Shown: piece by piece, positions 1-9,705 of the stretch
Position numbering within the stretch: position 1 is the first letter of the stretch
Layout: each line of letters begins with the position of its first letter
Assembly: GCA_016350165.1 (NCBI GenBank)
Contig: CP066225.1
Coordinates: 1,488,001-1,552,000 of the forward strand
DNA from: Planctomycetota bacterium
GTDB taxonomy: Bacteria; Planctomycetota; Phycisphaerae; Phycisphaerales; Phycisphaeraceae
Direction: 5' to 3'
DNA: 64,000 nt
Notes under the pieces: generated by a model
Told to the model about the DNA's origin: nothing
What the model saw: only the letters and a program-made list of their open reading frames with translations
Databases searched by the model: none
Translations under genes and position numbers: made by a program

Positions 1-2890
1 GCACGCCCTCCCCTTCCAATCGGCAAGGCATCTCGGCACCAAAGCTAACCACTTCTTTATCCAAATCTCCACGCGGCAAGTCACGCCATGACAACTTCGC
101 GCCACTCATCTGTGACCACACCACATTCAAACGCTCAACACGCATTTCCTTCGACAGTAATACCGAATTTTCGCGTTGCATCGTTTCCTTAACGACTTCC
201 AATCCATCTGCCCAAGCGCCTATCTCTTTAATAGACTGTTCATTCATCTCAGCAATAAATTTTTCGCCACGCACTTCACCCGTTGCAACATCTATCGCAC
301 GAATAGAAACACCAACACCATCATTCTCTGTAAGCCACGCGCGACCACCAATCAGCATCGTACCATTCGCTTCAACCCCACCAGCTTCACGAAGGGACAC
401 CACATTCGCACCATCCAATTCCTTGAATAGCACATTTTTAATCGCTTTATTCAACTTACCCACACCATAATACTTCCGCATCTGATCAGCGATCTGCAAC
501 GGTTCCACCACCACATTCTCAGGCCGACCAGTTTGTCTTACAGCAACACCACCGCCATCGCGTTTCAACGGCAACACATACTTCTTCACCGCCATCGCCA
601 AGTCCATCAACGAAATCTCACCAGACTTCGCCTCATAAATCTTATGTTGACCACCACTCACAAAATCCTTCACCCAAAGCGAAACCATCGTTCCGCCCAA
701 CGTTGTCTCATCAACAAACGCAAACTCCAAATGAGCAGGTGTTCCCTTCCAAACCTCACGCACACTCATCCCGCTTCGGTCCGAACCCTCATAAAAATCC
801 ATCGCCTTACGACGATCAATCAACGTCACACCACCCTCTTCACGCAGCAACTTCACCACTGCATTCATACCTTCAATCGCATCACGACATGTCCCCGGAT
901 ACACAAGCTCCGGCTGCCCCATCACGATATTCAACTGACTTAACCCCGCCTCCGTCGTCACCAATCCACTACTAACTGTCGGACGATGTTTCACAAGCAT
1001 CGGGATCGTACCAAAACCTGCCATCCAACCATTCGTCTTCACATACGAGTCATCACTCGGCGACCCCGCCGGCACCACCGCAACCTCATACTGATACCGC
1101 TCACCAACATTCACATCAGTATCCTGATATTCAGTTACATTCGGATCAAGCAAAGCAATGCGTTCACGTAAACCATTTCTATCTACACGATAGACCGCAT
1201 ACGCAATCGGCCCCTCAAAAGCATCTGCCGTCGCAATCACACTTTCACCATTCCAACTCACCTTCACCTGATTATCATAAGGCACGACCGTCATCTGTTT
1301 CGGACTGCCAACATAAACCAAATCCAACTGTTCTAACTCACCCGTTGACTTCGCCTTGAACATCACCGTTTGACCAACCAACTGCCCACGCAAATCGCGT
1401 CGTGGCTCCACCGTCAGATTCTGGAACTCCTTAACATTCGGCAACATCCTCACAACATCCGGCCCATCACCCAACACCGGAATCAAACCAACTGGATCAT
1501 TCCCATTAATACCAGCAATCGTGCGAACCTGATACTCCATCATCTGGTCTTGCCAATTCACCGCACCAGTATCCGAAATATCAGCCTTCATCGGCACAAC
1601 AATCCTCGCCATCACACGCATCGGCACTTCCAACTGCGACTGTGGCACCACCTCATCAATCTCTTCACGCTTCGAAATTCGATGCACCAACACATCATCC
1701 CAGTCCGGAATATCCAAATAGAACAGCACGTTCATCTCATCAGATTCAGACCCAGCATCATTCGGACGCCACGTCACACGATTCGTCCTCACCTTCGGCA
1801 TCTTCATCATCGGGAACTTCGCAACAGGCGTCTCAATCAATCGCTTCCCATCAGGATCAAGAACATTCAACCTGTAATACAAGTGATTCTTCAGCCCCTG
1901 CACTTCCGCAAAACCACCATCGTGCAATTCAAAAACATACTCGCCCGTAACCGAGTTCACTTTACCCACAGGCTGCATATCAACCTGCACAAACTCACCA
2001 TCCTCTTCCACAGCCCTGAACAACACCGTCTTCATCGTCGTGTTGTATTGACTCTTATCTTCCTTCACAGGACGCACGCGCAATTCAAAATCATACGCGC
2101 TGCCATCCAATTCTCTGCTCACATAAATCTCACCGCGTTCAATCCGCAGCTCACTTAACCCATCCGCGCCTACTGCTTCCCACTTCACTGTTGAATCAGC
2201 ACCTCGACTACGGATCGGTAAATTCACACTGCTATTACCCGTGTCATCACCACCATCTACCAGCGTAATATCATCGCTCTTCTCACCCATCGCATCCCAC
2301 GCAAGCTTACCACCCACGACCATGCCAATCAGCACGACCCCCAACGAAATACCAAGCCCTAACGTAAACTTACCCTTCTTACCCCTATTCAGTTCCTCAC
2401 CAGCATAGATCCCATACAAGCGTTCCATACGCGATTGCATATCATCATCGCCCCCATTATTCGACGCCATGTCCGCCGTCGTCCCCATCGCAATTCCCTT
2501 GCGAGAACCAATCTTGGCTTTCCCCTTTCCACTCATGTCCGCCGTACCACCAGCACCAGGAAATCCACCCGAACCTCCAGCACCCGTCATCCCGCCCGGC
2601 ATCAAACCGCTCTGATCAGCACCCTGACCGCCGGCATTGCCTCCCATCGGCACACCAAACGGATTCGTCTGCCCTTGCCCACTCGGTTGTTGCGGCTGCA
2701 TCTGATCACTCTTAAACAAATCATCCGACATCAACGCGCCACCTAGGTCCGCATCCTGCTTCCCGCCAGATTTCATCTCCTTCGCAACGATCGCCTGACC
2801 GCACGAAGAACACTTCACCTGCTGACCTGCCAACATCTTTGGCAACTCAATCACCGACATACAATGTTCACATTGAACCTTAATCTTCAT
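1..2890 (-). CDS. Large zinc-ribbon, membrane-anchored protein with fibronectin-III-like region (3' end outside window)
   Basis: An open frame runs on the minus strand from an ATG at 2890 to the window edge without a stop (963 codons seen). I checked the frame by hand. Residues 1-30 form a zinc ribbon with Cys7, Cys10, Cys27 and Cys30. A Gly/Met/Pro-rich low-complexity stretch follows (about 60-130). A single membrane helix lies near residue 185 (LGLGISLGVVLIGMVVGG). The rest is probably outside the cytoplasm. It contains a stretch resembling a fibronectin type III fold (around YAVYRVDRNGLRERIALL) and, nearer the edge, a segment (VTLIDRRKAMDFYEG) faintly like the CsgG/LpoB lipoprotein fold; that last resemblance is weak. 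N-terminal zinc ribbon plus one membrane helix is a common planctomycete layout. The function is unknown. Weak Shine-Dalgarno. Confidence 0.8.
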   Translation of the reverse strand, partial: MKIKVQCEHCMSVIELPKMLAGQQVKCSSCGQAIVAKEMKSGGKQDADLGGALMSDDLFKSDQMQPQQPSGQGQTNPFGVPMGGNAGGQGADQSGLMPGGMTGAGGSGGFPGAGGTADMSGKGKAKIGSRKGIAMGTTADMASNNGGDDDMQSRMERLYGIYAGEELNRGKKGKFTLGLGISLGVVLIGMVVGGKLAWDAMGEKSDDITLVDGGDDTGNSSVNLPIRSRGADSTVKWEAVGADGLSELRIERGEIYVSRELDGSAYDFELRVRPVKEDKSQYNTTMKTVLFRAVEEDGEFVQVDMQPVGKVNSVTGEYVFELHDGGFAEVQGLKNHLYYRLNVLDPDGKRLIETPVAKFPMMKMPKVRTNRVTWRPNDAGSESDEMNVLFYLDIPDWDDVLVHRISKREEIDEVVPQSQLEVPMRVMARIVVPMKADISDTGAVNWQDQMMEYQVRTIAGINGNDPVGLIPVLGDGPDVVRMLPNVKEFQNLTVEPRRDLRGQLVGQTVMFKAKSTGELEQLDLVYVGSPKQMTVVPYDNQVKVSWNGESVIATADAFEGPIAYAVYRVDRNGLRERIALLDPNVTEYQDTDVNVGERYQYEVAVVPAGSPSDDSYVKTNGWMAGFGTIPMLVKHRPTVSSGLVTTEAGLSQLNIVMGQPELVYPGTCRDAIEGMNAVVKLLREEGGVTLIDRRKAMDFYEGSDRSGMSVREVWKGTPAHLEFAFVDETTLGGTMVSLWVKDFVSGGQHKIYEAKSGEISLMDLAMAVKKYVLPLKRDGGGVAVRQTGRPENVVVEPLQIADQMRKYYGVGKLNKAIKNVLFKELDGANVVSLREAGGVEANGTMLIGGRAWLTENDGVGVSIRAIDVATGEVRGEKFIAEMNEQSIKEIGAWADGLEVVKETMQRENSVLLSKEMRVERLNVVWSQMSGAKLSWRDLPRGDLDKEVVSFGAEMPCRLEGEGV

Positions 2891-3945
2891 ATCTCTGTAC
2901 CCGCAAAGTCTTCATATAAAAGACTTGTTCATAAACCAATTGACCTCTTCATACCCACAGTGCCAATCCAATTGCACTGCAAGCGCCCAGCCAATACACA
3001 TAGGCTACACATGCACTCTTTTTAATCATTGCCCTTTATTTCGCCCTGCTTCTGCAGCACATTCTTCAACGACCAAAGCACATGATCCCACCCCTCAATC
3101 ACCCAATCCCCTCACTCACCAATCGTCACCCATTACACAAATAGATAACGCATTACCCACATCATTCTTGCTCAGCATCAACAGTAATCTGTAACACATC
3201 ACCATCAACACCGACCTGACTCCCATCTCTCTTCAATCATCCATGCACACCCATACACCAATGACGACCAAACACCCCTGTACGACAAGTGCACCCTCAC
3301 CTGCTACATATATGACGCAGCCCCCGCGCATATGTTCTATAAAAAACAATCAAAATCATTGAAAAATAACATTTAAACTAACTTCAAATGCATTCTTCAA
3401 GCATCTGCACAATATCTGTTTAACTTCCCTGATTCGTTGACTTGAATTCACACCACTGATTGGAAGTTGATTCATCTTTTAAACATGCATTGCCCAAGGA
3501 ACTTATCTACTGCAACTGCAGACTGCCCTGTCGCCCTTCTGAAATTTTCAATACACACATCCTACATCAACTGCCCGCTCTATGTCATCTACAACAACCG
3601 ACTTCTAACATCATTGCAATTTTTGCTCGGCAGTTTTTCAACACTGGGATAATTTCGCGCCGATTTCCACCTATATTCGTGGCTTATTACACAAATATGC
3701 ACGATTGCTCATTGTTACAAACCGTATTCAGTACCACTGATGCACAAATTCTTTCCAGAATCACCTATTAAGCCGTGAAAAAATCGCCCGTTGCGGTTAT
3801 AAATCACATAAACAATTATTTGTATCACATAGGATACAAATGTAAATTACGGCTCGCAGACTCTCTTCCAAAACTGCAGCCACGCAACTCTAACCTCTGG
3901 TTAGAACTGTTTTTAAAGCATTAATCAGTTACTCAGGAGACGATC
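2891..3945. other. Intergenic region upstream of xylA, about 1 kb
   Basis: This stretch separates the divergent large membrane protein and xylA. Short open frames here (for example 3460-3771) lack a ribosome site and have no recognisable composition, so I read it as non-coding. A 7-bp inverted repeat AAGTCTT/AAGACTT (2906-2926) sits just ahead of the minus-strand gene. A perfect 9-bp inverted repeat lies at 3818-3841, ahead of xylA. Nothing else is evident. Confidence 0.6.
3818..3841. promoter_or_regulatory. Candidate operator palindrome upstream of xylA
   Basis: ATTTGTATC and its exact reverse complement GATACAAAT are separated by six bases, about 105 bases ahead of the xylA start. The symmetry and position suit a dimeric repressor or activator of xylose use, but no regulator gene is adjacent, so this is inference. 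Confidence 0.45.
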
Positions 3946-5121
3946 ATGCCAACCGATCTATATACGCCTACCCCAGCTGATAAATTCACTTTTGGGCTGT
4001 GGACTGTTGGAAATCCGGGCCGTGACCCGTTCGGTGAACCCACCCGCTCCCCTCTCACACCAGCCGAGATTGTTGATGCGATCGGCGTTGCGGGCGGCGC
4101 ATACGGCGTGAACTTCCATGACAATGACCTGATCCCAATTGATGCGAGCGAAGCGGAAGCTGACGCGATCAAAAAGGATTTTCGCAAAGCATTGCGTCGT
4201 AATAAGTTGAAAGTGCCAATGGCCACCACGAACCTGTTCACTGATCCTGTGTTTAAGGACGGTGCATTCACATCAAATGATGCTGAGGTTCGTGCGTATG
4301 CGATTCATAAAACGATGAAGTCAATGCAGTTGGGTGCGGAGTTTGGTGCAAAGATTTATGTGATGTGGGGCGGCCGCGAGGGTACGGAATCGGATGCGAC
4401 GAAAGATCCGGTTTTGGCGTGCAAGCGTTTCCGCGAAGCGGTGAACTTCCTTTGTAAGTACAACAAGGATCAAGGGTTCGGATATAAGTTTGCACTGGAA
4501 GCGAAGCCGAATGAACCACGTGGTCATATCTACTTTGCGGTGACGGGTTCATACCTTGCATTCATCGAAACACTGGACCACCCAGAAATGGTGGGCGTGA
4601 ATCCTGAGTTCGCTCACGAAAACATGGCTGGCCTGAACTTTGTCCACCACGTAGCCCAAGCGATCGACGCTAAAAAGCTGTTCCACATCGACTTAAACGA
4701 TCAGGTCATGTGTCGATATGACCAGGATTTCCGCTTTGGCAGCAATAGCTACAAGCAATCGTTCTTCCTGACGAAGCTGCTTATCGATACGAAGTACAAG
4801 GGCTGCAAGCACTTCGATTCCCATGCATACCGCCAGTCAGATGCGAAGGATGTGATTGAGTTCGCGAAAGGCTCCATGCGTTCTTACAAGGTTCTGGAAG
4901 CGAAGGCACATAAGTTCAATAACGACAAGGCAATCCAGAAACTGCTGAATGTGATCAACCGCGAAAACAGCAAGCTGCAGACAATGACTAAGAAGTTCAC
5001 GAAAAAGAGCATGAAGGATTTGCTGGCTTATGATTTTGATCGTAAAGCGATGGCAGCGAAGCCACTGCCTTACGAAGAGTTAGACCAACTGACCTTCGAT
5101 CTGCTGATGGGCGTACGCTAA
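3946..5121 (+). CDS. xylA: Xylose isomerase
   Basis: Interconverts D-xylose and D-xylulose in the cytoplasm with two divalent metal ions. The protein is 391 residues, the length of the short class I (actinobacterial-type) enzymes. The catalytic FHDND motif is seen at residues 57-61 (His58, Asp61), as are the metal- and substrate-binding EAKPNEPRG segment and the DLNDQ...RYDQDFRFG metal site. The ATG start has a clear AGGAG site about ten bases upstream. The gene stands alone: no xylulokinase or xylose transporter lies next to it. A strong terminator follows at 5193-5232. A 24-bp palindrome upstream is a candidate regulatory site. Confidence 0.96.
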   Translation: MPTDLYTPTPADKFTFGLWTVGNPGRDPFGEPTRSPLTPAEIVDAIGVAGGAYGVNFHDNDLIPIDASEAEADAIKKDFRKALRRNKLKVPMATTNLFTDPVFKDGAFTSNDAEVRAYAIHKTMKSMQLGAEFGAKIYVMWGGREGTESDATKDPVLACKRFREAVNFLCKYNKDQGFGYKFALEAKPNEPRGHIYFAVTGSYLAFIETLDHPEMVGVNPEFAHENMAGLNFVHHVAQAIDAKKLFHIDLNDQVMCRYDQDFRFGSNSYKQSFFLTKLLIDTKYKGCKHFDSHAYRQSDAKDVIEFAKGSMRSYKVLEAKAHKFNNDKAIQKLLNVINRENSKLQTMTKKFTKKSMKDLLAYDFDRKAMAAKPLPYEELDQLTFDLLMGVR

Positions 5122-5192
5122 TTCAGTGGATCATGGATGGAGGATGGCAGGCGTGAAGTTTTGCCTGATCTAAAAACGGATCAAACCTCCTT

Positions 5193-5232
5193 AAAAAAAC
5201 TGCTGAGGCACCGGGGCATCAGCAGTTTTTTT
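5193..5232 (+). terminator. Rho-independent terminator of xylA
   Basis: CTGCTGA...TCAGCAG stem flanked by A-run and T-run, 70 bases after the xylA stop. Confidence 0.85.
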
Positions 5233-5892
5233 ATGCGCGCATCAGGTGCAAAGATGCTGCTACAAACGTGTGTTTTTCAGATGCCGAGATGATGTCGTTT
5301 TCGTGCGCAGGCGCGCATGTTTTTTGGTGAAGATGGACTGAATTTGAAAGTGTTTTAAGCGCGCACAAAAGCGATGTTCGTGCGCGCCTTTTGCGGTAAG
5401 TGCTTTAAATGATTGGGTTAAGGGCGAAAATCAAGAATGGTCAGAAATGGACAGAAAACCGCTAGAAACGACGAGAAACGGTCAGGAATGATCGCACTTT
5501 GGTTAAGAAAATGAGTTATACAGTGGTTATACACAACGGAATTTGCGCACAAATGCGCGCCTCAGTTTTTTTCTGTGCGCATAAAAACGAAAGGCAGTTA
5601 GGCAATTAATTCGGGTGATGCGACGTAAGTCGGATGTGTCTGGTGGTGTGAGTCGCGAATGGGATAGCACTGAGCATGGGATTAGGTTTGGGTCATGGAT
5701 TGGTTTATACTGCGCGTCTCTGGCAAGTGCGGTTTGGTAATTGAACATATCGGTGGATCACGCTTTAAGCAGTGATTTAGTGATGTGTTCCAGCATCCCC
5801 CTATTCAACAGTTAGATGAGCGATTGATCAAGAAGCAGCGATGCCTTGTGTTGAGCTTTGCTGCGCGTGCAAATCCATGAAGGTTTGGAATT
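5233..5892. other. Intergenic region rich in GCGC sites and AGAAATGG-like words
   Basis: No convincing gene. Several GTGCGCGC/GCGCGCAC sites (near 5302, 5358, 5379, 5545, 5574) and a run of AGAATGG/AGAAATGG/AGAAACGG words (5434-5490) give it the same texture as the dispersed repeat at 21181 and 38612. The conserved core of that repeat is absent, so it is at most a decayed relative. A minus-strand open frame at 5527-5748 is not supported. Confidence 0.5.
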
Positions 5893-6399
5893 GTGATGAA
5901 CTGGATGAAAAACATATTGGTATTAGGCTGTTTATTACTGATGGTGGTCATACAGGTTGGCTGCGCGACCGTGGTGAATGGAACGACGCAAGAAGTAACG
6001 GTCGATACGAAGCCTAGCGGGGCGATTGTGATGGTTGATGAGTTAATGACGCATACGCCAGTGACGTTGAAACTGAGCCGAAAGAAGGATCATGTAATCA
6101 CGCTGATGATGATGGGATATAAGCCAGCAAAAGTTCATATTAAACGTGGCTTTAATCCTGTATCGCTAGGTAATATCGGCGTCGCTGCTGCGACGGGTGG
6201 CATTGGTGGTGTGGGTGGCTTAGTAGATTGGGCAACGGGGAGTAGCAGGACGTTGAACCCGAGTGATATTTATGTCGTGATGGATTTAGATGATGATTCG
6301 GGTGAAGCGGTGGTTTGGGATGCGGAGTCACTTGAGGAAGCTGCGAAGAAACGTGAAGAGCAAGAAGAAGCAGCACAAGATCAAGAGACGCATGTGTGA
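5893..6399 (+). CDS. Small PEGA-like lipoprotein or exported protein
   Basis: 168 residues. The GTG start is chosen because AAGG lies nine bases before it; ATG codons at 5896 and 5905 are alternatives. An N-terminal hydrophobic segment ends in QVGC (Cys24), an imperfect lipobox. The region TVDTKPSGAIVMVDE...TPVTLKL resembles a PEGA-type surface repeat. A glycine-rich hydrophobic stretch (GVAAATGGIGGVGGLVDWA) follows, then an acidic, Glu/Gln-rich tail. It is probably envelope-associated; the exact role is unknown. It is followed by a terminator and is not part of an operon. Confidence 0.75.
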   Translation: MMNWMKNILVLGCLLLMVVIQVGCATVVNGTTQEVTVDTKPSGAIVMVDELMTHTPVTLKLSRKKDHVITLMMMGYKPAKVHIKRGFNPVSLGNIGVAAATGGIGGVGGLVDWATGSSRTLNPSDIYVVMDLDDDSGEAVVWDAESLEEAAKKREEQEEAAQDQETHV

Positions 6400-6446
6400 T
6401 GGGTATGAAATAAAAGCAGCTTATAAAAAGAACAACGCGAGAACAC

Positions 6447-6480
6447 GAAAACGTTCGACTGATCAAGTCGGGCGTTTTTG
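6447..6480 (+). terminator. Terminator after the PEGA-like lipoprotein gene
   Basis: Imperfect stem AAAACG.TCGACT / AGTCG..CGTTTTT around a GATCA loop, ending in five T residues. Confidence 0.7.
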
Positions 6481-6965
6481 TATGTACTGACGGTTCAGTC
6501 ATGAGGGGGAATGTATGGGGGTTAAAAAGGCAGCTATGTGATGAAGTGGATGTCTGAGGGTGAATATGAGGACATGAAAAGCCTATAAAAAACGGGTATT
6601 TCGGGGGATATTCGTCAGTATCAAGGTAAAGCGAGGGGGTGTTGTTTTGAAAATTGGGGATAAGATTAGAATCACGCATGAAAGAGATATAGATTGGGGA
6701 GTAAGGCACGTCGGACGGTTAGGGAGTCCGTTATAGGTCGCGGACTCTGAGAAAAACACACAGTAGGATTTGAAGACAGCGGAAACGCTGCGGTTATTTG
6801 GCATCAAGAGCACCGCTAATCAGAGCGATAAGTTAACTAGTGCGAGCAGATCAATTGTGCTCACACTGCTTGGTGCGCGGCAGCAACTGGGAATGCTTCA
6901 TGAGCTCTAAAAACATCTATTCTATGAATAGTTGCGGCAAGGAGGACAGCAATAAGGCTGTTTGT
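6481..6965. other. Intergenic region upstream of the hybrid histidine kinase
   Basis: Holds the promoter region of the kinase gene and the in-frame upstream extension (from GTG 6840) that may or may not be translated. A small ACTGA/TCAGT hairpin lies near 6486-6497. Nothing else is recognised. Confidence 0.4.
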
Positions 6966-9245
6966 ATGCGCACTCATAGAGTGATGGGTTTTCTTAAATG
7001 CGAGTGCCTTTTAAAGTTGTTGATTATTGGCGTCTTCCTGCTTGTGGGATATATGGTTTACACGACGCTATATGCGATCCAGAAGGATACGGGGAGTATT
7101 GCACTTTCATATCTGAATGATGTCGGGGTGAACCTGCGTGACCAGATAAATGATGAGATTGATCCGGCATTATTGCGCACGCGGATGTTTGCTCAGGACC
7201 CGAGGATTATTCGGGGTTTGGAAGCAGACGATATGGGTGAATTGGTTGGCAGGGTGAATGAACTGATTCAAATGACGATGGATGTGGATGCGATAGCGAT
7301 CCATGATCGTGAAGGTAAGTTGATTGCGTTGAATAGCGTAAACAGCATGGGTGTGCCTTACGATAATCAGGAGGAAATCAAGCGACTTTATGAGGTGATG
7401 ACAGCACCAGGCAATGGTGTGAAGGAGTGCCTGACGAATACTGAAACGATGGAGCAGATTGAATTTCAGTTTGAATGCCGAATTGCGCCGGTGTTGTTTG
7501 ATTCGGCAGGTTTGAGCATCGCGGTAAGTGTGCCAGTGTTTAAGCCTGATACGAGTGAGCGTATTGGCGTGGTGAGTACACGGTTGAGGTTCAATCGAAT
7601 CAATCAGTTGATACTGGCTGAGCATTTTTTGAATGAAGGAAACAGTATTTACTTTATTACGGATGATGGTCAGTATTTTTCAGAAAGTATTATGAGTGGT
7701 GAGGCGATCCCGCCTGTGGATGCGCAGCAGTTGGAGGATTTGATTGCGCCGCTGGTTGAGCAGGATGCGGATGATTTGCTGGCCAGGAGTGATGACTTTT
7801 ATTTGAACATTTTTTCGTTGGGGCGGCCGGGCGAGATGCTTGGTGCGAACATGCACATCATGTTGGTCGCGAGAGATCAGTGGTTGGATCAGGAGCGGTA
7901 TCGCGTTGAGATGCTGAACCTTGTGATGACGCTGACGCTGTTGCTGTTGGCGGGTTTAGTGGTGATGCAGTTCTGGAACAGGGCAAAGCAGAACAAGATT
8001 AAGATGGAGTTAATTGATGCGAGGAATGCGGCTGAGGCTGCGAGCGAAGCGAAGAGTGAGTTTCTTGCGAACATGAGCCATGAGATCAGGACGCCGATGA
8101 CGGCGATTCTTGGTTATGCGGATACTTTAGGTGATAACGTGCCTTCGAGTAATGGTGGGGTGCAGGATGCGGTGAATGCGATCCATCGTAATGGTGAGCA
8201 TTTACTGCGTATTATCAATGATATTCTAGACTTCTCGAAGATTGAGGTTGGGAAGTTGAAGGTGATGAAGGAGAGCATGTCGCCGATATTGGTGCTGGGT
8301 GAGGTTGCGAGCATGATGCGGCCTAAGGCAATCGAGAAGGGGCTGAAACTTGAGGTGAAGATCGAGAGCTTGGTGCCTGAAAAGATTACGAATGATGCGA
8401 CGAGGATCAGGCAGATTTTGATAAATCTGGTAAGCAATGCGATCAAGTTCACGAGTGAAGGGAAGGTATGGATTAAGGTGAGGTGTACGGATAGCGAGGG
8501 GAAGGAGAATCCTGAAGGTGTGGGTGGATGGCTTGTGTATGAGGTGGGTGATACGGGCGTTGGTATTGATGATCAGATGCAACAGATGATTTTTGAGCCG
8601 TTCAGTCAGGTGGACAGTAGTTCGACGAGAAAGGTTGGGGGTACTGGTTTGGGATTGTCGATCACGAAGCGTGTTTGCTCGCTGCTTGGTGGTGAGATGT
8701 CGTTTGAGAGTAAAGCTGGGGAAGGTTCGGTGTTCAGAGTGAGCTTGCCTTTGACGGACACGAGCTATCGCATGGTTGAGTGGCCGACGTTGATGCATGT
8801 GAGTGAAGCAGGACAAACAGCGGATGAAGGATGGTCGAAGGATAAACGATTGGCAGGCAAACGAATTCTGTTGGCTGAGGATGCTGCAGACAATCGTAAG
8901 CTGATCACGCTGCTGCTTCAGAAATCTGGGGCGGAAATTGTGGGTGTTGAGAATGGTCAATTGGCATTGGATAAGCTTGCAGCGGAGCCTGAGAAGTTTG
9001 ATCTGGTGGTGATGGACATGCAGATGCCTGTGAAGGATGGATTTATGGCGACACGTGAGGCGAGAGAACGTGGCGAGACGGTGCCGATTCTGGGGCTGAC
9101 GGCTCATGCACTGGAAGGCGATCGTGCGAAATGCCTAGAGGCAGGGTGTGATGATTATTCGACGAAGCCGATTGTGAGAGAGAAGTTAATCGCACTTTGC
9201 GTAAAAATGATCGAGATGGGTGAGTCGAGAAAATCAGGGTTATAA
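6966..9245 (+). CDS. Membrane-bound hybrid sensor histidine kinase
   Basis: Two-component kinase with a receiver domain fused at the C-terminus. I place the start at ATG 6966 (AAGG eight bases upstream); the frame is open back to GTG 6840 but that start has no ribosome site. Order (759 residues): membrane helix about 9-35, extracytoplasmic sensor region about 40-310, second helix about 316-338, HisKA with NMSHEIRTPM (His372), HATPase_c with NLVSNAIKFT, DTGVGI, FEPFSQVD and GGTGLGL, then a receiver with phospho-acceptor Asp684 in VVMDMQMP and the conserved Lys in STKP. The ligand is unknown. No separate response regulator lies nearby, so the phosphoryl group must go elsewhere (inference). Confidence 0.92.
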   Translation: MRTHRVMGFLKCECLLKLLIIGVFLLVGYMVYTTLYAIQKDTGSIALSYLNDVGVNLRDQINDEIDPALLRTRMFAQDPRIIRGLEADDMGELVGRVNELIQMTMDVDAIAIHDREGKLIALNSVNSMGVPYDNQEEIKRLYEVMTAPGNGVKECLTNTETMEQIEFQFECRIAPVLFDSAGLSIAVSVPVFKPDTSERIGVVSTRLRFNRINQLILAEHFLNEGNSIYFITDDGQYFSESIMSGEAIPPVDAQQLEDLIAPLVEQDADDLLARSDDFYLNIFSLGRPGEMLGANMHIMLVARDQWLDQERYRVEMLNLVMTLTLLLLAGLVVMQFWNRAKQNKIKMELIDARNAAEAASEAKSEFLANMSHEIRTPMTAILGYADTLGDNVPSSNGGVQDAVNAIHRNGEHLLRIINDILDFSKIEVGKLKVMKESMSPILVLGEVASMMRPKAIEKGLKLEVKIESLVPEKITNDATRIRQILINLVSNAIKFTSEGKVWIKVRCTDSEGKENPEGVGGWLVYEVGDTGVGIDDQMQQMIFEPFSQVDSSSTRKVGGTGLGLSITKRVCSLLGGEMSFESKAGEGSVFRVSLPLTDTSYRMVEWPTLMHVSEAGQTADEGWSKDKRLAGKRILLAEDAADNRKLITLLLQKSGAEIVGVENGQLALDKLAAEPEKFDLVVMDMQMPVKDGFMATREARERGETVPILGLTAHALEGDRAKCLEAGCDDYSTKPIVREKLIALCVKMIEMGESRKSGL

Positions 9246-9705
9246 GACTGTTTGATAAGAAAAAGATCGAATCGGGGTTGGGGCACGTCTGGATAATCAA
9301 AGGGGTAAGAATTTGTACAAAAAGCAGATGATAAATTGCGGTTTCGCTAGTGGAATGCGTGATAGATATTTATATGTGTCACGTGGCGGGGCGTGCGATT
9401 GGTGTTGTTTGCATAAAGAGCATGTGTCTGAATAAAAGATTGGAATGTTGCGTGAAAAAAGAGCTTGCGGGGGTGTGAGAATGGGCAAGGTCGATTATCA
9501 TAGTAGCGACGAAACGGGGCATGCATTTTTGGGGTCTATAGCTGGTGGTGGTGTTGGATAGAAGACAATGGAGCGGGAAGCTGGGCCACTGGGGAGAATG
9601 CTGGTGTGAGAAAGCGCGTAGCATCATGGGACGATGTGCGCGAAGATTTTGAACATAAAGAATATGAATCACGGTTTACGAGTTGCGTAAGCAGGGATGT
9701 GACTA
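9246..9705. other. Intergenic region upstream of the ExbB-like operon
   Basis: 460 bases without a credible gene; probably carries the promoter of the following four-gene operon. No strong hairpin or palindrome seen. Confidence 0.4.

Noticed and set aside
176-2746. Plus-strand open frames across the first 2.7 kb
   Set aside because: They are shadows of the continuous minus-strand gene; His/Arg/Thr-rich translations without any domain pattern.
3460-3771. Open frames of 60-100 codons in the gap upstream of xylA
   Set aside because: No ribosome site, no coding-like composition, two overlapping frames of equal merit; treated as non-coding.
5527-5748. 73-codon minus-strand open frame after xylA
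   Set aside because: Falls in the GCGC-rich repeat-like region, no ribosome site and no recognisable protein features.
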